Source: Catenulispora acidiphila DSM 44928
Lineage (GTDB): Bacteria > Actinomycetota > Actinomycetes > Streptomycetales > Catenulisporaceae
Length of the DNA: 64,000 nt
Direction of reading: 5' to 3'
Assembly: GCF_000024025.1 (NCBI RefSeq)
Contig: NC_013131.1
Coordinates: forward strand, 186,001-250,000
Within the stretch, counting starts at the first letter, position 1. Each line of letters starts with the position of its first letter. Below are positions 61,150 through 64,000 of this stretch, piece by piece. The position numbers and the translations under genes are program-made. The notes beneath the pieces were generated by a model, which did not search any database, was not told where the DNA came from, and worked only from the letters and a program-made list of their open reading frames with translations.

Positions 61150-63495
61150 GTGGATGCGAATCGTGAAATAGCGGCGCAGCTGAAGTCGTGGCGCGAGAGG
61201 CGGCATCTCAGCCAGGCGAACCTGGCCGACCGGATCAACGTCTCCCGCTCGCACTACACCCGCCTTGAACGAGGCGAACGGCCGCTACACCCGGTGCTGG
61301 CCGACGCGCTCGACAAGGCTTTGGACACCGGCGGGCTGTTCCAGAACTTGCGTGAGGGATCGGCGGCCGACCCCTCACAGCACCGAAGCTCCGACGCGGC
61401 GTCACCGGGCGAGTCGTCCGATCGCGGGCCCTTCGTCCCGTTCCCGAACACCGTGCACTTCACCGGCCGGGCCGATGAGGTCCAGGCCGTGTGCCAAACG
61501 CTGACCGGGCAGCTCGGCCATCCCCGCGCGGCGGGGATCTGCGTCATCAGTGGCATGCCGGGGATCGGCAAGACCGCGCTGGCTCGATGCGTCGCGCACC
61601 TGCTCGCTGACCGCTTCCCGGATGGCTGCCTGTGCCTGGACCTGCAGGGATTCGCCCCCGGGGTGACGCCGTTGACCGACTTCGATGCGCTCGGCCTGGT
61701 GCTGGCGATGCTGGGCGTGCCCGATGAGCAGATCCCGGCGGGACGGCAGGCGCGCGTCGTCCGCTATCACCGGGAGATCGCCGGACGGCGGCTGCTGCTC
61801 CTGCTCGATGACGCCGTGTGCGCTCAGCAGATCAGCTGCCTGATGCCGCCGACAGCCGGTTGCTCGGTCCTGGTCACCAGCCGCAACCGGCTGACTGCTC
61901 TCGACGACGCGCACCGGGTGGTACTGCCTGTGCTGCCACCGGAGCAGGCAGCTGAGTTGTTCTGCGCCGTTGCCGAGTATCGCGGCGGCGATCAGACCTC
62001 GATCGACGGCATTCTGGCAGCGTGCGGCGGGGTTCCGCTCGCGCTGCGGATCGTGGCCGCCCGGTGTCGTCCCGACAGCGGTCTGACACCGGCGGACCTG
62101 GCGGCGCGGTTGGCGCATCCCCGGTCGCGGCTCACCCATCTCGCCGACAATGAGCGGGCTGTCTCCGATGCCTTCGGCGCCTCACTGGACCTGCTTCCTT
62201 CCGCACAGCGCCGGCTGTTCTTGCTGCTCGGCCTGCATCCGGCGAAACCGCTGAGCGGCTGGGCGGCCGCCGCGCTCGCCGACATTCCCGCCGAACAAGC
62301 CGAGCGCGGGCTGGAGGAACTGGTCGGAGCCAGCCTGCTGGAGCCTCGTGGGCACGGCCGCTTCCGAGTCCACGACCTGCTAGCGGAGTTCGCGGCTTCG
62401 GCCGTCCGGCGGGAACTCCCGGCGACGGAGATTTGGGCGGCGACGGGGCGGATGCTGGACGCGTACGCGGTCACCGCCGAGGCGGCCGACCGGCTGCTCA
62501 CCCCCTACCGCCACCGTCTTTCAGCGACTGAGGGCGCCGCGACCGGATCACCGCCGCAGACCTTCGAAGACGACGAACATGCGCGGAGTTGGCTTACTGA
62601 TCATCTCGATACCCTCAGCGCGCTGTGCGTGCTCGCCGCCACCGACGGCTGGGACGAGCGGTCGTGGCAGCTGGCCTACTCCCTGCGCGGAGTCTTCTTC
62701 CTCGGCCGGCACTGGCGGTTGTGGCGTGCCACGCACGAGGCGGCGCTGCCCGCTGCGGTCCGGGCGGGAAACCGCATCGGCACCGGCATGACCTTGGCCA
62801 ACCTCGGTTTCGTGCTGGGCGAGACGCACGACTTCGAGGCGGCCATGACCCACTTGGGTGCCGCTGTGGAGGTGTTCCGGGACATCGGCGACAGACACGG
62901 CGAGTTCACGGCGCAATCCCACTTGGCCTGGATCCAGCACTGCACCGGTGACTACCGGGAAGCCCTGGCCGGGCAGACGGCCGCGCTGGAGTTCCGGCAG
63001 GCCGTCGGGACGCCGCGAAATGTGGCGATCATCATGCGCGACATGGCCGCGACCGAGCTCGCCCTGGGGAAGCACGGCGAAGCCCGCGACCACCTCCAGA
63101 CCGCGGTTGCGATGTTCACCGAGTTGGGACTGCGCCTGGATCTGACGATGGCGCTCAACGGCCTCGGCGAACTCGCCGTCCACGAGGGCGACACCCTCCA
63201 GGCCGACGTCCACCACTATGCAGCGCTGAACGCCGCCCGGCGCTCGGGCAGCGTCTTCGAGCAGGCCCGTGCGCACGCTGGACTGGGGCGGTGCGCCGTC
63301 CGCCGAGGCCGCCCGGCGCGCGCGCGGCACCAGCTGACCAGAGCGCTGCGACTTTACGACACATTGGGTGCCGGCCATGTCGCGGCCGCCGTGCACGCCG
63401 AACTCGCCGCGTTGGACGGTGCCGGGATCTCCGCAGCGCGTACCCGCACGCCGGGCACGCCCAGTGCGCCGAGCGCTCCGGGACAGACGCGATGA
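61150..63495 (+). CDS. XRE-HTH / NB-ARC / TPR protein (STAND NTPase)
   Basis: 781 residues from GTG 61150, behind GGGGGAG. An XRE-type HTH (about 5-60: LKSWRERRHLSQANLADRINVSRSHYTRLERGER) leads to an NB-ARC ATPase with Walker A GMPGIGKT (135-142), Walker B LLLLLDD (215-221), the SVLVTSRNR sensor motif and GGVPLAL (293-299). ARC helices and a winged-helix-like segment (RFRVHDLLAEFA) follow, then five or six TPRs (about 510-750: NLGFVLGETHDFEAAMTHLGAAVEVFRDIGDRHG and similar). STAND proteins of this type act as switches that oligomerise on sensing a ligand. The HTH suggests it also binds DNA, probably its own promoter. The stop overlaps the TIR start by 4 bp. Confidence 0.88.
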   Translation: MDANREIAAQLKSWRERRHLSQANLADRINVSRSHYTRLERGERPLHPVLADALDKALDTGGLFQNLREGSAADPSQHRSSDAASPGESSDRGPFVPFPNTVHFTGRADEVQAVCQTLTGQLGHPRAAGICVISGMPGIGKTALARCVAHLLADRFPDGCLCLDLQGFAPGVTPLTDFDALGLVLAMLGVPDEQIPAGRQARVVRYHREIAGRRLLLLLDDAVCAQQISCLMPPTAGCSVLVTSRNRLTALDDAHRVVLPVLPPEQAAELFCAVAEYRGGDQTSIDGILAACGGVPLALRIVAARCRPDSGLTPADLAARLAHPRSRLTHLADNERAVSDAFGASLDLLPSAQRRLFLLLGLHPAKPLSGWAAAALADIPAEQAERGLEELVGASLLEPRGHGRFRVHDLLAEFAASAVRRELPATEIWAATGRMLDAYAVTAEAADRLLTPYRHRLSATEGAATGSPPQTFEDDEHARSWLTDHLDTLSALCVLAATDGWDERSWQLAYSLRGVFFLGRHWRLWRATHEAALPAAVRAGNRIGTGMTLANLGFVLGETHDFEAAMTHLGAAVEVFRDIGDRHGEFTAQSHLAWIQHCTGDYREALAGQTAALEFRQAVGTPRNVAIIMRDMAATELALGKHGEARDHLQTAVAMFTELGLRLDLTMALNGLGELAVHEGDTLQADVHHYAALNAARRSGSVFEQARAHAGLGRCAVRRGRPARARHQLTRALRLYDTLGAGHVAAAVHAELAALDGAGISAARTRTPGTPSAPSAPGQTR

Positions 63496-64000
63496 GCCCT
63501 CAGAAAACAGGCGTCCCGCCGGGCGAGTTCGACATCTTCCTCTCCCTCGGCGGCCCCGACCGGGTCGAGGCGAACCTGCTCAAGGAGGCGCTGGTCAAGG
63601 AAGGGCTGACCGTCTTCATCGACGAGGACGACATCAGGCACTTCGACGGCATCACCCGGGAGATAGAACGGTGCCTGCGATCCTCCCGGGCGCTACTCGC
63701 CTACTACTCCAGAGAGTATCCGCTGCGCTCCGCGTGCCAGTTCGAGCTGACCGCGGCTCTGTTGGCGGGACGGAACGAGCAGGACCCGACGCGGCGGATC
63801 ATCGTCGTCAACCCCGAGGCGACCGAGGATCATATCCAGCCCGCCTACATCAGCGACGCGCGGTTCGCGGTGCGCCCCGGCAGCGACCACGAGCGGAAGG
63901 CTCTGGCGGCGCTGATCAAGCAGAAGGTGGACACGCTCGAAGGACCGCTCAGCTCGATCGCCTTCACCCGACGGCCGCGCTGGTTCGCCTTCCGGATCGC
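63492..64000 (+). CDS. TIR-domain protein, N-terminal part (runs off the window)
   Basis: The first 169 codons, open to the window end. An N-terminal TIR domain (about 12-128): FDIFLSLGGPDRVEANLLKEALVKEGLTVFIDEDDI, REIERCLRSSRALLAYYS and the ACQFELTAAL block with Glu85 at the catalytic Glu position of NAD-cleaving TIR domains. The BB-loop is acidic (DEDDIRHFDG). A linker then begins (FTRRPRWFAFRI); in similar actinobacterial proteins an NB-ARC module follows, so this may be a TIR-NLR, but that is outside the window. ATGA overlap couples it to the STAND gene. Confidence 0.85.
   Translation, partial: MSPQKTGVPPGEFDIFLSLGGPDRVEANLLKEALVKEGLTVFIDEDDIRHFDGITREIERCLRSSRALLAYYSREYPLRSACQFELTAALLAGRNEQDPTRRIIVVNPEATEDHIQPAYISDARFAVRPGSDHERKALAALIKQKVDTLEGPLSSIAFTRRPRWFAFRI

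Overview
The window is high-GC DNA with actinobacterial gene content. It has a dense gene layout, many GTG and TTG starts, NarL-type histidine kinase and regulator pairs with the RDLHDGAQ box, a DivIC-like divisome protein, and the mfd / SurA-like lipoprotein / mazG / eno / divIC order known from Streptomyces and relatives. A rodlin-like surface protein and three neighbouring proteins with cell-wall-binding type 2 (CWB2) repeats point to a filamentous, Catenulispora-like actinomycete. That genus is an inference; no rRNA or other marker is present.

Layout. 1-2.6 kb: end of an ABC-2 permease and a sensor kinase/regulator pair, then a DUF1330 protein. 3.1-6.3 kb: a small membrane peptide, a hairpin repeat tract and ppc. 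6.5-9.7 kb: signal peptidase I and a Tat-exported phospholipase C. 9.8-13.5 kb: small secreted proteins (a lipoprotein, a helical protein, a rodlin-like protein, a two-Cys protein, a Pro/Cys-rich protein) with a 14-bp minisatellite and several intrinsic terminators. 13.8-15.4 kb: an AhpD-like protein and a possible HNH-like/SMI1 fusion. 15.6-33.5 kb: the conserved mfd to divIC block, interrupted by an MFS transporter, a TetR/VC0807/glycosidase-like insertion, a tatA gene, a DUF885 peptidase, a two-component pair and an HTH/Clp-N protein with twin operators.

33.5-44.8 kb: a second NarL-type pair whose kinase 3' end is duplicated downstream in tandem, an acyl-CoA synthetase, and a compact six-gene minus-strand operon. 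That operon encodes an HlyD-like adaptor, a MacB-like ATPase, a FtsX-like permease, a DUF5666-like protein, an OmpR regulator and a histidine kinase. 44.9-47.1 kb: an anchored hypothetical protein, a BCP-type peroxiredoxin and a metallo-beta-lactamase-fold hydrolase. 47.2-54.2 kb: three CWB2 proteins with different N-terminal modules (beta-propeller, PKD, beta-helix plus PKD).

54.2-56.6 kb: about 1 kb of gene-poor DNA and an IS256-family element. 56.7-64.0 kb: the most unusual region. Two divergent operons carry, leftward, a 2-TM protein with a possible PLD-like fold, a SIR2-like protein and a multi-pass membrane protein, and, rightward, an XRE-HTH/NB-ARC/TPR protein overlapping by 4 bp a TIR-domain protein that runs off the window. 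SIR2, TIR and STAND modules in one locus next to an IS element suggest an NAD-linked defence or signalling system, possibly not described in this arrangement.
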